DNA of 64,000 nt from JAAZKI01 sp012799905 (GTDB taxonomy: Bacteria > Verrucomicrobiota > Lentisphaeria > Oligosphaerales > Oligosphaeraceae), in contig JBMNFR010000006.1 of the NCBI GenBank assembly GCA_050949415.1, forward strand, positions 620,001 through 684,000, in the 5' to 3' direction. The position numbers and the translations under genes were made by a program. Positions 35,664 to 44,893 of this stretch are shown here, piece after piece. Numbering within the stretch: position 1 is the first letter of the stretch; each line of letters starts with the position of its first letter. The notes under the pieces are model-generated. The model searched no databases. It was not told where the DNA came from and worked only from the letters and a program-made list of their open reading frames with translations.

Positions 35664-38600
35664 TCATTTCAGCACGAAGGTCTTTTTGGCGGTATTTCCT
35701 GAGGCAAGGCAGCGTGCGTTGATAGTCCATTTGCCGGGGACGTCGTTGGGAGCGAAGTTAAAGGTGATTTGCAGGCTTCCTTTGACAGCGGCGTAATAGC
35801 CGCTGAATTCGGCTTTGCGTCCTTCCGGGTCGATGATATCGACAGCGATTGGGGTGATGGCATTGGGCGGGGTGTTTTTCTTGTTGCAGACCCAGACGAA
35901 GATATGGGCCTTGCCGCCACGAGATGGCTCATCCGGCTTGACCAGGGCGACAATTTTCTCAATTTCGACATCGGTAATCATGTGGAGCTTGCCTTCACCA
36001 GGGGCGTATTCCTGTTCCAGGATGATCGATTCGCCTTTGGCGGCGCTGGCGACCAGTTTGTGTTGAACCAGGTCATAGGCGTAGCCGCTGCGCGGCATGG
36101 TCACGGTCGCTAAGGTAGGCAGGCCCTGCTCCATGACCAGGCGGTGATGGCCGAGATAGGCGCCATAAGTCCGATAGTCGTTGATGGTGAACAAGTAGTC
36201 GGTCTTGCCGTAGCGGCGCAGGCGCGGGACAATGTCCTGGTTGCTGCTGAACACGGCGCGTTTGTAGAACGGCTCCAGCTGGGCGGACAAGTCAGCGGCC
36301 ATTTTCTGCAGGGCTGCCTTGTCTTCATGCGGGGTGTTAGTTCGGCTGTAGGACGGCAGCAGGATGTCTGGCAGAATAGCCGGGCAGAGGAATTCGTCAC
36401 CCACGACGATGCCGCCGCGTTTCTGGAAGGACGTGATTGCCTTGGCGACGGATTCGGTGAGCACGTCGCAATAGGGCATGACCAGGACTTTGTAGTTTTT
36501 GAGATTGTCTCGGCGGATGGTTTCGTCATAGACGATAGCTGGCTGCAATCCGGCCCATTGCAGGATCAGGTGCATGTCGGCTTCCCAGGATCGGCTCCAG
36601 CCCGTGGTGCCGCGGCCAGCGAACATCTGGGAAGAGAAGCTTTCCAGGATGGCGATGTCGGCCTGTCGGTCAGGAATGGCCAGAAGCATGGGGCCGAGCG
36701 GCTGAACCACTTCGTGGACGAGTTTTTTCAGCGTCTGGGCGGTCTCGTGGTTGGTGCAGCGGTAACTGCCGTGGGTGGAGGGGAACAGGGAACCCCAGCC
36801 GTGATACATGATGCCGCGCACCGGCCGTGAAATCTTGCTCCACAGCGCTTCGCTCAGGTGGGTTGGGCTGATGGTGATGAATTTGGCGTCTGGGATGTCT
36901 TTTTCCCATTGGACGCGGTCTTCCTCTTTTTCCGGCAGGTTCGGGGCGGTGGCCGAGCGGTACCAGATGATCTGGGTCATTTTCATCACTTGCTGGCCGG
37001 GATGGCCGTCCGCCATGGCGAACATCTCGTCTGCCGCCTGGCCGATTTTGATCGGGTCTGGGTAAGAATACGTCCACTGGTTGATGACATCGACATCGCC
37101 TCCGCTGCCCCAGAGGGACGGTGCGCGGACGGCCGGGTCAAAGAAAGTCCAGAAGGGCTTGGATGTGCGAGGTTGCGGTTTGGCAGCGCCAATTGCGGAA
37201 GCCGGTTGCCATTTCAGGCCTCGATGCACCTGGGTGTGGAGCGGGTTCCAGCCGTCGCCGTCTTTCCAGAACCAGGTGTAGAATTTCAGGATTGGGTCAT
37301 TGTCAGGAATGACTCGGCTGGGGGGAAAATTCGGCAGGGTGCTGTAGTGGACGCCGTTTTTATTGACGACGGCATCGGGAATTTTGCCGCTGAGGAATTC
37401 TTCGGCGGCCTTGACTTCGAATGGCGTGAACGACACCTGGGTGGAGTCGCGGACTTCAGTCTGAACCAGCGCCGAGATGAAATTGGGGAAATGCCCGTAA
37501 GTCTGGCGAATGCTGCTGCCGACGTTATACGCGAAGTTCTGGATGTCAGGATGGGCCACAGCAGCATTTTCGACGGACAGCGGGTTGCCATTGCGGTCGA
37601 GGCGCCGGTATTCGGGGAAGGAGTCAAGCTGCTTGGCAAACCAGCGTCCTGGCGAGACGGAGATGATCAGGTCGACGCCGGCGCGCATCATGTCGTTGAT
37701 CAGCTTTTTTTCATTGATGACGCTGGCGTTGTTGCTCAGGTCAATGGGCTGCTTGGCTTCCCAGATGTCTTTGTACTGGCCGAAGTAGCGGAGGCTGTGG
37801 GTGAAGCCGATGTCATTGAGTCGTTCAAGGTCGCCATGTCCCCACATGATGACTGGCATCGCCGGTGATGGCCTGGCTACGATATCGAATGCGACCTCGG
37901 TTTCCAGGCTGCGGGTTTCTCCGTCCCAGAGGCAGGTCAGGTTGACTTTGGCGACGTAGGCGCCGGGGCGCAGGGTGGTGTCGATCAGCAGGGGCAACGT
38001 GGCGCGTTGTCCAGGCTGGACAGCGTGGAGGGAGAGGTTCTGGCTGAACTTGTCAACGGTGGCGGTGCCTCTGATTTGGGTGACCGGCTTAGTAGTGCCG
38101 TTGTTGATGTTGAGGCGGATGGTTTGGTGGGGTTCCATGCGGTAGAACACGGTGCGTTCCGGGGTGAAGTTGAGGCGTACTGCGCCAGTTTGGAAAGCGA
38201 CGACGCCGCGGGAGATGCGCACTTCGTCCAGGGCGCCGGGGAAAGCGTTGAAGTTGCTGCCAAAGCGGTCGCCGATAGAGACGCCGTTGCGGCCGTTGGC
38301 AATTGCCTTGCGGCCAGGGAAGTTTTTTTCTAGGAGCAGTTCGCCATCGCGGAAAAAGGCGACTTTGCCGTTGGCATCATAGGTGAAGGCCAGGTGATAC
38401 CAGGTGTCGACCGCGAAGGACAAGTAGCTGCTTGAGGCCCAGACCGAGTCGGTGCCGAAGCCGAGGGTGACGACGAGCTGGTACTGGTCGGGCTCGCGTG
38501 AATTCTGCTGGAGATAGAAGCCATAGTCCCAATTAGCGTCCTCGCGGTCACTGGTATAGTGGAAGTATTTCTTGTCAATCAGGAAAACTTGTTTTTGCTT

Positions 38601-38969
38601 GAAGAAGTCAGGGGATGGCTTTGCCCACAGTTCGACGGTGAACGGCCCGTCCGGCGAGAGGATATCGGCGTCAGCAGCGAGGGCGGAGCTGGACTTGAGT
38701 TGGTCGCCCTCGTGGTGCTGACAAAGCAGTCCGCCGCCGAATTTGCCGTCAGGAGTAGGGGCGGCAGAGCCCCTGATGGTCAGGTGGCAGCCGTTGCCAG
38801 AGCTGTCTTGCAGCTCTTCGTTTAGGTTGAAGTGCCAGAGGGCGATGGTGGTGTCGTCGGGCTCGTATTCCTTTTGCCAGGGAAGGTCGGTTTCCCAGAC
38901 GGATGCCAACAGCGGCAGGACGAAAGCCGTGGTCAATACGATCAGTAAACGATGGAAAAAGTTTTGCAT
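35664..38969 (-). CDS. Secreted LamG-domain glycoside-hydrolase-like protein
   Basis: About 1101 residues from ATG 38969, preferred over 38984 because GGAG lies nine bases before it and it opens the signal peptide (MQNFFHRLLIVLTTAFVLPLLAS). A LamG/concanavalin-like domain spans about 35-260 (ALWHFNLNEELQDSSGNG, WYHLAFTYDANGKVAFFRDG, GALDEVRIS). A beta-sandwich (about 270-360) leads into a TIM-barrel-like region (PVIMWGHGDLERLNDIGF; LIISVSPGRWF), and residues around 790-870 resemble the amidotransferase-like trimerisation domain of GH42-type beta-galactosidases (YKVLVMPYCDVLTESVAKAI). The C-terminus is beta-rich. A glycosidase role is likely but no catalytic acid pair can be named. It is probably exported and acts on polysaccharides. 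Confidence 0.7.
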   Translation of the reverse strand: MQNFFHRLLIVLTTAFVLPLLASVWETDLPWQKEYEPDDTTIALWHFNLNEELQDSSGNGCHLTIRGSAAPTPDGKFGGGLLCQHHEGDQLKSSSALAADADILSPDGPFTVELWAKPSPDFFKQKQVFLIDKKYFHYTSDREDANWDYGFYLQQNSREPDQYQLVVTLGFGTDSVWASSSYLSFAVDTWYHLAFTYDANGKVAFFRDGELLLEKNFPGRKAIANGRNGVSIGDRFGSNFNAFPGALDEVRISRGVVAFQTGAVRLNFTPERTVFYRMEPHQTIRLNINNGTTKPVTQIRGTATVDKFSQNLSLHAVQPGQRATLPLLIDTTLRPGAYVAKVNLTCLWDGETRSLETEVAFDIVARPSPAMPVIMWGHGDLERLNDIGFTHSLRYFGQYKDIWEAKQPIDLSNNASVINEKKLINDMMRAGVDLIISVSPGRWFAKQLDSFPEYRRLDRNGNPLSVENAAVAHPDIQNFAYNVGSSIRQTYGHFPNFISALVQTEVRDSTQVSFTPFEVKAAEEFLSGKIPDAVVNKNGVHYSTLPNFPPSRVIPDNDPILKFYTWFWKDGDGWNPLHTQVHRGLKWQPASAIGAAKPQPRTSKPFWTFFDPAVRAPSLWGSGGDVDVINQWTYSYPDPIKIGQAADEMFAMADGHPGQQVMKMTQIIWYRSATAPNLPEKEEDRVQWEKDIPDAKFITISPTHLSEALWSKISRPVRGIMYHGWGSLFPSTHGSYRCTNHETAQTLKKLVHEVVQPLGPMLLAIPDRQADIAILESFSSQMFAGRGTTGWSRSWEADMHLILQWAGLQPAIVYDETIRRDNLKNYKVLVMPYCDVLTESVAKAITSFQKRGGIVVGDEFLCPAILPDILLPSYSRTNTPHEDKAALQKMAADLSAQLEPFYKRAVFSSNQDIVPRLRRYGKTDYLFTINDYRTYGAYLGHHRLVMEQGLPTLATVTMPRSGYAYDLVQHKLVASAAKGESIILEQEYAPGEGKLHMITDVEIEKIVALVKPDEPSRGGKAHIFVWVCNKKNTPPNAITPIAVDIIDPEGRKAEFSGYYAAVKGSLQITFNFAPNDVPGKWTINARCLASGNTAKKTFVLK

Positions 38970-39085
38970 GACGACGTGCTCCATTGAGGTGACTTTGGGT
39001 TTTATATCTTTAAGGAAGCAATTGTGTTAGACAAAGACGCTGCGTGTTTTTGAGTGCCGAAACAGAAAAAATCGGAAATACATAA

Positions 39086-39091
39086 ATTATA
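39086..39091 (-). promoter_or_regulatory. Candidate -10 element of the LamG-protein gene
   Basis: A perfect TATAAT on the minus strand lies about 117 bases before the chosen start. The sequence 16-17 bases upstream (TTTGCA-like) is only a weak -35 match. The rest of the gap 38970-39207 shows nothing else. Confidence 0.35.
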
Positions 39092-39207
39092 GCATCTGAC
39101 AAGGGATTGCAAAGAAAGACCCGGATGAATTTTTAATAGAAGCTTGCAGATTTAAGATTGGACGTCGTGTGCATGCCTATGGCAGTTGGCGGGGTGTGGG
39201 ATTGTTG

Positions 39208-40218
39208 TCATCCATGCATTAGAGCTGCGCGCCAGGCGAACACGACGACGGCAGCGGCGGCGGCGCCAAGGAAGAATTGCAGTGGTCGCGAGGCATAGGC
39301 ATTTCGGCAGCCTGGTTGCAGGGCGCCGATGACGATGCCGGCGGCAAAGCCGCAGGCGTGGCCAAGCAAGTCGGCGCCCGGCGCGGAGCCGTAGATGCCG
39401 AAGATGGCGACGCCGGCCAGGATGGGCAGCCAAGGAACAAGGCGAATCAGGCGGCCAGACTGCTCTTTCTGGTTCCGTTGCCAGCCTTCCCAGGTGCGTA
39501 TGGCGCAGAGGATGCCGAGGATGCCGAAGACCATGGTGGAGGCGCCTAGCGAACGGTAGCCTTCGTCAGCAAGGAAGGTAGCCATGGTATTGCCAGCGAC
39601 GCCGGCCAGAAGCATGGCGAACAGGCCAGCGCCGACGCCGAGGTCCGAGGCGACCAGGGCGCCAAGGATAGCGCCCCAGGCGAGATTGCTGACCAGGTGG
39701 GCGGCATCGGCGTGCAGGGTAAGGGAGGTGATGGTGCGCCACCATTGGCCGCGGAAGAACAAGACGGCGTCGTTGCGACCGAGTTCCTGCCAGTGCCGTG
39801 CCCCGGTCGCTTCCACGACCTGGTGGAACTTGGCCAAGGCGGTTCCGGCCAGGATGATGGCAAAGAAGGCCGCATCAGTCACCAGGGGGCGGTCGTCCTT
39901 GTCGCTGGGCTGGAGGAGGCGGGGCCAATCGGCATTGACTTCTTCGTAGAGGGTTAGTTCGGTGAGGGCTTGACGGGCATGGGGGCGCAGCACTAAGATG
40001 ATGCGGCGATTGTCTTCGTAGGCGACGCTATAGGGGATGCAGCGGCTGGCCAGGGCGGCAATCCAGGGCAGGAAGCGTCGGTCGTCAGGCACAAAGACGA
40101 CTTCACGGCCATAGTCCAGACTTTCCTCAAGGTCGTCAGGCAAGACCGGCAAATCACCTGGCGCCGGCGATCGGATTGGTTCGACGGGTTGCGGTTGTTC
40201 CGAAGTGGGTGCGGTCAT
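39208..40218 (-). CDS. Rhomboid family intramembrane serine protease
   Basis: About 336 residues from ATG 40218 (the frame extends upstream to 40353 but that part has no domain and enters the divergent promoter region). A soluble N-terminal region of about 110 residues precedes at least six membrane helices. Rhomboid hallmarks are present: HAxxxHLxxN in the second helix (His169, His174, Asn178), the catalytic serine in LGASTMVFG (Ser227) and the catalytic histidine in LLGHACGFAAG (His287). The family cleaves substrates inside the membrane; the substrate here is unknown. The post-serine residues differ from the common GxSG form. The gene is divergent from the SDR gene. Confidence 0.88.
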   Translation of the reverse strand: MTAPTSEQPQPVEPIRSPAPGDLPVLPDDLEESLDYGREVVFVPDDRRFLPWIAALASRCIPYSVAYEDNRRIILVLRPHARQALTELTLYEEVNADWPRLLQPSDKDDRPLVTDAAFFAIILAGTALAKFHQVVEATGARHWQELGRNDAVLFFRGQWWRTITSLTLHADAAHLVSNLAWGAILGALVASDLGVGAGLFAMLLAGVAGNTMATFLADEGYRSLGASTMVFGILGILCAIRTWEGWQRNQKEQSGRLIRLVPWLPILAGVAIFGIYGSAPGADLLGHACGFAAGIVIGALQPGCRNAYASRPLQFFLGAAAAAVVVFAWRAALMHG

Positions 40219-40423
40219 GACGGATAATGCGTTGCAGAAAAGATGGAATGCGCTGTCAAGGGTGAATATACTGCCAAATGCGTCGTTCTTCTTCGATGAG
40301 TTTCTAATAAATCTCGTTTCCTCGGCAAAAATGTTTGTTTGCAATGCGCGCATGCCGGCGCAGGGGTTATGTTAATGAGGAATGCGCATGCACGGGCGGT
40401 ATTTTTTTTTAGCGGAGGCGGTC

Positions 40424-41179
40424 ATGGCATTAGAATCTGGCGAAGCGAGGCGGGTGCTGGTCACGGGTGGGGCGGTTCGGATCGGCCAGGCGATCGTCCG
40501 TGCCTTTGCTGCGGCCGGTTATCGCGTGGTGATTCATTACCGTCGTTCAGAGGCGTCGGCGCAGGCGTTGTTGGCGGAATTAGGCGGCGCCCAGGCCGGG
40601 CATTGCGCTGTTCAGGCCGATTTGCTGGACCACGAGCAGGTGACCGAGCTGCTGCCGGCAGTCGTTCGTTCCGGGGGGCCGGTCAGCGTTTTGGTCAACA
40701 ACGCGTCGGTTTATTCCCGGCGTTCGTTGGCAGAAACGGATGCGCGTTTCCTGGCCGAAGCTTATGCCATCAATTTTACGGCGCCGTTTTTGCTGATGCG
40801 GTCGTTCGAGAAGGTCTGTCGCACTGGCGCGATCATCAACCTGCTGGACCAGCGCGTCGCTCAAGCGGATTTCCGCGCCGGCGCCTATGGTCTGGCCAAG
40901 AAGTCGCTGCGGGACGCCACTGAGGCCGCCGCCCTCGAATGGGCGCCGCGCATCCGCGTCAACGGCGTCGCCCCGGGGCTGGTGCAGGCGCCACCTAAGG
41001 TCGCGCCCGAAAAAATGGCGGCGCTGATTCCAAATGTGCCGACCCAAGCAGCCGTCGCCCCGGACGACGTGGCCAAGGCGTGCGTCTTCCTGGCCGAAAT
41101 GACCGCCATCACAGGGCAAACGCTTTTTCTTGATGGCGGACTCCATCTGCTCGGCCCGAATGCAGCCGGTGAAAAATAG
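40424..41179 (+). CDS. Short-chain dehydrogenase, pteridine-reductase/FolM-like
   Basis: A 251-residue NADPH-type SDR. It has the TGGAVRIGQAI cofactor motif; a basic residue followed by IG at this place is typical of pteridine and dihydrobiopterin/dihydrofolate reductases (PTR1, FolM). Also seen are VNNAS at about 92-96 and the YGLAK catalytic pair (Tyr155, Lys159). The ATG at 40424 follows GGAGG by five bases, so the longer frame from 40382 is rejected. A FolM-like role would regenerate a reduced pterin or folate. The downstream neighbour nrdD is separated by 380 bp with its own promoter, so cotranscription is unlikely. Confidence 0.78.
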   Translation: MALESGEARRVLVTGGAVRIGQAIVRAFAAAGYRVVIHYRRSEASAQALLAELGGAQAGHCAVQADLLDHEQVTELLPAVVRSGGPVSVLVNNASVYSRRSLAETDARFLAEAYAINFTAPFLLMRSFEKVCRTGAIINLLDQRVAQADFRAGAYGLAKKSLRDATEAAALEWAPRIRVNGVAPGLVQAPPKVAPEKMAALIPNVPTQAAVAPDDVAKACVFLAEMTAITGQTLFLDGGLHLLGPNAAGEK

Positions 41180-41341
41180 CCCGAGTCGACTTGACATCCC
41201 CTAAAAGCCGGTTTTCGCAGCAACGCCGCGATTTCCAAACCGGAAACATGACGCCCGCAGAACTTTTTTCTGAGGCGGAAATTCAGGACTGTAAAAGGAT
41301 TATGAAATAATGTTTAGAAAAAGTTAGTTTTTTTCTACAAT

Positions 41342-41388
41342 TTTCCACAAATAGTGTTTGCTAAGCTGAAAAAGCCCATATATAGTGT
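41342..41388 (+). promoter_or_regulatory. Two NrdR-like boxes over the nrdD promoter
   Basis: Two 16-base sites end in (T/A)TAGTGT: 41342-41357 and 41373-41388, exactly 31 bp apart, about three helical turns. The second matches the published NrdR consensus acaCwAtATaTwGtgt at 13 of 16 positions by hand count; the first is weaker. They overlap or flank a promoter with TTGCTA (41358-41363), a 17-bp spacer and TATAGT (41381-41386). NrdR represses ribonucleotide reductase genes when dATP is high, so repression by promoter occlusion is expected. Confidence 0.72.
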
Positions 41389-41421
41389 CTATGTGTCCAA
41401 AAACATATAGGCACTTTTTTT
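41385..41421 (+). terminator. Intrinsic terminator hairpin embedded in the nrdD promoter region
   Basis: GTGTCTATGTGT (41385-41396) pairs with ACATATAGGCAC (41403-41414) over all 12 positions, with two G-U wobbles, and seven T follow. Because its left arm overlaps the -10 element of P1, the hairpin can only form in RNA started upstream, so it would end transcripts arriving from the SDR gene. Confidence 0.6.
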
Positions 41422-41496
41422 GTCTTAAAGGTCTCAACGGCGTTTTAGAAGTGCGTCTGGTCTGCATGGATCAAGCTGTTAGGGTATTCCCAAAAG

Positions 41497-41523
41497 TTGG
41501 AAGTCGCACTCTTACAATATAAT
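41497..41523 (+). promoter_or_regulatory. Possible second nrdD promoter
   Basis: A perfect TATAAT (41518-41523) has TTGGAA (41497-41502) before it with a short 15-bp spacer. The expected start would give a leader of about 30 bases ending in AAAAAGGGG before the nrdD ATG. Confidence 0.35.
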
Positions 41524-41558
41524 TTTGGATTAGTTGTACTAGGAAAAAGGGGCAAGAC

Positions 41559-44246
41559 ATGATTATGGCAGGCAATGGCGAACCGGTTCCGTTCCAGTAT
41601 TTTCGCAAGCGGGATGGGCACTTAGTGCCTTTTCGGCCGGAAAAGATCGCACAAGCGGTTTTGAAAGCCGGCGAGGCAGCGGCGCGTCAGAACGGCGAAG
41701 AGATTGACGACAGCGTTGCGACGGCGATTGCGGACGAGGTGGTGGCTCAGCTGGACAATCCGCTGTGCGAGTACTACACGCTTCCGGACGAGGACGGCCA
41801 GCGCATTCCTCAGCTGGAGGATGTGCAGGACATGGTGGAGATCGTCATGTCGGAGCACAATCTGTCAGCGACGGTTGCGGCGTTCAAGCGTTATCGGAAG
41901 ATGCGCGAGCGGGCGCGGGCAGCGATCCAGGTGCGCGACCCCAGCGCCAGCAAAGACAAGAGCGACTTGACGGATCAGACGCTTCTGCTGGTGCAGTCGA
42001 CGACCCAGGGCGACATCCTGCCCTGGGATCGCACCCGCATCTCCACGAAACTGGTAGAAGTTCTGCGCATGGACGAGGAGTCGGCGGTCAGCGTGGCCAA
42101 GGAGGTCGAAAACCAAATTATCGCCAGCAATATGAAGCGGGTGGAGACGAATTTGATCCGGGCGATGGTGAACAACGTCCTGATCGAACGCGGTTACAAG
42201 AATCGCCTGGAGGACTTGTCGCTGTACCAAATACCGCGCGAGTTCATCGAAAATTTGATGTACATGAAGCCGACTGAGAACAGCAATATCGTGAGCAACA
42301 ACCCGGAAGCGGTCAATTTGAGCATCGCCGAGCTGGTTCTGAAGCAATGGGGCCTGGATACGATTTTCAGTCCGGAAGTGAAGGAGGCGCACGACACCGG
42401 CGCCGTGCATCTGCACGACCTTGGCTATCCGCATCGCGTGTACTGCTCGTCGCATTCGATTGAATACATCAAGAAATACGGCTTGCGTGATCTTTCCAAC
42501 CTCAACACTGAGTCGAATCCAGCGCGGTCGGCGTCGGTGCTGACCGGGCATTTGAATACGTTCCTGGCGTCAATGCAGGCGAACTACGCCGGCGCGCTGG
42601 GGATTGCCTACATCAACATCTTCTATGCGCCGTACTTGGTCGGTCTGACCGACAAGGAGGTGTTCCAGATTGCGCAGGAATTGATTTTCAACGGTTCGCA
42701 AAACGCGTTCTCGCGCGGCGGCCAGACCTTGTTTCTGGACTTCAACATCCACACCGGCGTGCCCAAATATCTGCGAGAGGTGCCAGCCATCGGCCCAGGC
42801 GGCAAGTACATGCTGCGGCGGGCTGACGGCGAGGTCGTGCCCCTGGAGGAAGTGCTGCGCACTGATACGGATGCGGCCGGCAACAAACTGATGGACCTGT
42901 ATGTGGTCGAGGCCGACGGCTCGAAACGCCTGGTTCTGCGGGAAGTGCATACCGCGAAGGATGGCGTGCACTATGCAGCCGAGCCGGAGGCTGATTTAGA
43001 GGCCCGCGGCGAGCATCTGATGACGTATGGCGACTATATCCCGGAAGCCCGCCGGTTCACGTCGGCTCTGTTGAAGGTCTGGGGTGAGGGCGATCGCAAT
43101 GGCCGCGTGTTTGAATTCCCCAAATGCGATTTCCACATCAGCCAGGAGACGTTCGATGACCCGGAACAGTACCGCATCTTCCTGGAAGCCTGCGATCTGG
43201 CCAGCAAGAACGGCTCGACGTATTTTGTTTTCGACCGGGACGAAGTCACCCTGTCAGCGTGCTGCCGGCTGCGCACGACGATTGACGACAACCGGATGCT
43301 GAAGCACCCGGAATCCATGCGGTTCTGTGGTTTCCAGAATGTGACGATCAACATTCCGCAAGCGTCGTATCGGGCGGCTCGCCGCGGTCAGAAGACGGTG
43401 GAAGGACTGTTGGAGGAGATTGACCAGACCATGGATTTGGCGGTGAAGGCGCACTTGCAGAAGAAGGCAAAGATTGCGGAGATGATGAGCGGGCCGGGTC
43501 GGCCGTTGTGGCAGATCGGCAAGGTAGCCTGCGATGGTCGGCCATATGTTGAGCTGGACAAGGCGACCTACATCATCGGCCTGATCGGCGTCAACGACGC
43601 AGTGAAGTTCATCACCGGCAAGGAAATGCATGAGTCGGAAGAGTCGTTTGCCATGGCCCTGCGGATTGTCTCGCATATGTTCCTGCGCGCCAGGCAGTAC
43701 TCGAAGCAGTACGGACTCAAATTTACGCTGGAGGAATCGCCCGCAGAAAGCGCCGCGCGCCGCCTGGCCAAGGCTGACCTGATCTATTACCCACAGGAGG
43801 CCACGGACATCGTCAAGGGGCCGGAGGACGCTGTCTACTATACCAATTCAATTCATTTGGCAGCGGAAGCGCCGGTTTGCCTGGTGGAGCGCATCGAGAA
43901 GCAGGCGATGTTCCACAGCGTGATTGAGTCTGGGGCGATTACGCACGCATTTATCGGTGAGGAGCGGCCGTCGTCCGCAGCAATTGCTGAATTGATCCAG
44001 GAAGTGTTTATGCGGACGCAGTCGGCGCAGGTGACGATTTCGCCAGAGTTCACGTATTGCGAGAAGTGCGGACATCAGTCGCGGGGCTTGCAGGAGAGCT
44101 GCCAGCAGTGCGGCTCCCAGGAAGTTGTGGGCGAAACCCGCGTGGTAGGCTATTTCAGCAAGATTCAGAATTGGAACAAATCCAAGCGCTACGGCGAATT
44201 GGTGGCTCGCCAGAAAGGCCGCTACGCCGTGGAAGCCGCCCAGTGA
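41559..44246 (+). CDS. nrdD: Anaerobic (class III) ribonucleoside-triphosphate reductase
   Basis: An 895-residue glycyl-radical enzyme that reduces ribonucleoside triphosphates to deoxyribonucleotides without oxygen. Two ATP-cone regulatory domains occupy about residues 10-110 and 140-225 (the first begins VPFQYFRKRDGHLVPFRPEK). The catalytic core follows, with an active-site SACCRLRT segment. A C-terminal zinc ribbon has Cys834, Cys837, Cys848 and Cys851, and the radical loop reads TRVVGYFSKIQNWNKSK with Gly864 as the expected radical site. The downstream CxxC redoxin suggests a disulfide-type reductant rather than formate, as described for the NrdD2/NrdD3 branches. AAGGGG precedes the ATG. 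NrdG, its activase, lies 650 bp downstream. Confidence 0.94.
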   Translation: MIMAGNGEPVPFQYFRKRDGHLVPFRPEKIAQAVLKAGEAAARQNGEEIDDSVATAIADEVVAQLDNPLCEYYTLPDEDGQRIPQLEDVQDMVEIVMSEHNLSATVAAFKRYRKMRERARAAIQVRDPSASKDKSDLTDQTLLLVQSTTQGDILPWDRTRISTKLVEVLRMDEESAVSVAKEVENQIIASNMKRVETNLIRAMVNNVLIERGYKNRLEDLSLYQIPREFIENLMYMKPTENSNIVSNNPEAVNLSIAELVLKQWGLDTIFSPEVKEAHDTGAVHLHDLGYPHRVYCSSHSIEYIKKYGLRDLSNLNTESNPARSASVLTGHLNTFLASMQANYAGALGIAYINIFYAPYLVGLTDKEVFQIAQELIFNGSQNAFSRGGQTLFLDFNIHTGVPKYLREVPAIGPGGKYMLRRADGEVVPLEEVLRTDTDAAGNKLMDLYVVEADGSKRLVLREVHTAKDGVHYAAEPEADLEARGEHLMTYGDYIPEARRFTSALLKVWGEGDRNGRVFEFPKCDFHISQETFDDPEQYRIFLEACDLASKNGSTYFVFDRDEVTLSACCRLRTTIDDNRMLKHPESMRFCGFQNVTINIPQASYRAARRGQKTVEGLLEEIDQTMDLAVKAHLQKKAKIAEMMSGPGRPLWQIGKVACDGRPYVELDKATYIIGLIGVNDAVKFITGKEMHESEESFAMALRIVSHMFLRARQYSKQYGLKFTLEESPAESAARRLAKADLIYYPQEATDIVKGPEDAVYYTNSIHLAAEAPVCLVERIEKQAMFHSVIESGAITHAFIGEERPSSAAIAELIQEVFMRTQSAQVTISPEFTYCEKCGHQSRGLQESCQQCGSQEVVGETRVVGYFSKIQNWNKSKRYGELVARQKGRYAVEAAQ

Positions 44247-44325
44247 TGAATCGGGCAGACGGCGGCGACTGATTTTGTTTGCAGTAAGGTGAATTTTGGC
44301 CTGAAGGTGGTCAGCGAGGTGCAGG

Positions 44326-44742
44326 ATGGCAGAAGATAATTTGAAATATGTGGTTCACGTGTTTGGCAAGGAAGGATGCGCGAAATGCGCTATGCTCAAC
44401 CGTCGCCTGGACACGTTGCTGGCGTCGCCGCCGTGGCAGGGGCGGTTTGTCAAGAAATACCAGGATTTGGGCACTGAGGACGGCTTGATTGCGTTTTGCC
44501 TGGCGCAGTGCCTGAACCCGAGCCGCATACCGGCAATGCTGGTGACGCGGATTGACGAGGACGGCAGCGAAAGCTACATCGAAAATCCGACCCCCGGCGC
44601 GGAAGACCCAGTCTGCCGACGCTCGCGTCTGTACCAATATATTGGTTTGCAGACAGATTACAGCGACGAAGGCAAGGGCATCATCACGCCGGCGATGCTG
44701 GAGGCAGTCCTGAAGGAGGCTGACCGCGTCGCCGCTGGCTGA
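44326..44742 (+). CDS. NrdH/glutaredoxin-like redoxin of the nrd cluster
   Basis: A 138-residue thioredoxin-fold protein with a redox motif KEGCAKC (Cys18, Cys21) at the end of the first strand, and the cis-proline-like SRIPAML near residue 70. It is longer than classical NrdH (about 75-80 residues) with a C-terminal extension. Its place between nrdD and nrdG points to a role as electron donor for the reductase. The gene starts 79 bp after nrdD, with GAGG before the ATG. It might instead be a general glutaredoxin-like protein; position is the main argument. Confidence 0.72.
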   Translation: MAEDNLKYVVHVFGKEGCAKCAMLNRRLDTLLASPPWQGRFVKKYQDLGTEDGLIAFCLAQCLNPSRIPAMLVTRIDEDGSESYIENPTPGAEDPVCRRSRLYQYIGLQTDYSDEGKGIITPAMLEAVLKEADRVAAG

Positions 44743-44753
44743 GCGAGGCAGGG

Positions 44754-44884
44754 GCCGTACGTAGTTCAGGCTTTAGCCTGCCGTATGTTTCGCGCTTTTA
44801 GCGTTTTTGCCACTGCGCGGCAGACTCAAAAAATCTCGGCGTCCTCGGCGTCTTGGCGGTTAATCTTTAACTGTGTCCCATTAC
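44754..44884. repeat. Dispersed repeat of about 130 bp, copy 2, inside the nrd cluster
   Basis: This is the second copy of the repeat at 15096-15225: gccgtacgtagttCAGGCTTTAGCCTG, then cgcgcttttagcg, then the ggcgtcctcggcgtcttggcgg stretch and ttaatctttaactg...cccattac. It begins 11 bases after the redoxin stop and ends 9 bases before the chosen nrdG start, filling almost the whole gap. The GTG that would extend nrdG upstream (44873) lies inside it. Confidence 0.8.
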
Positions 44885-44893
44885 GTTTTTCCA

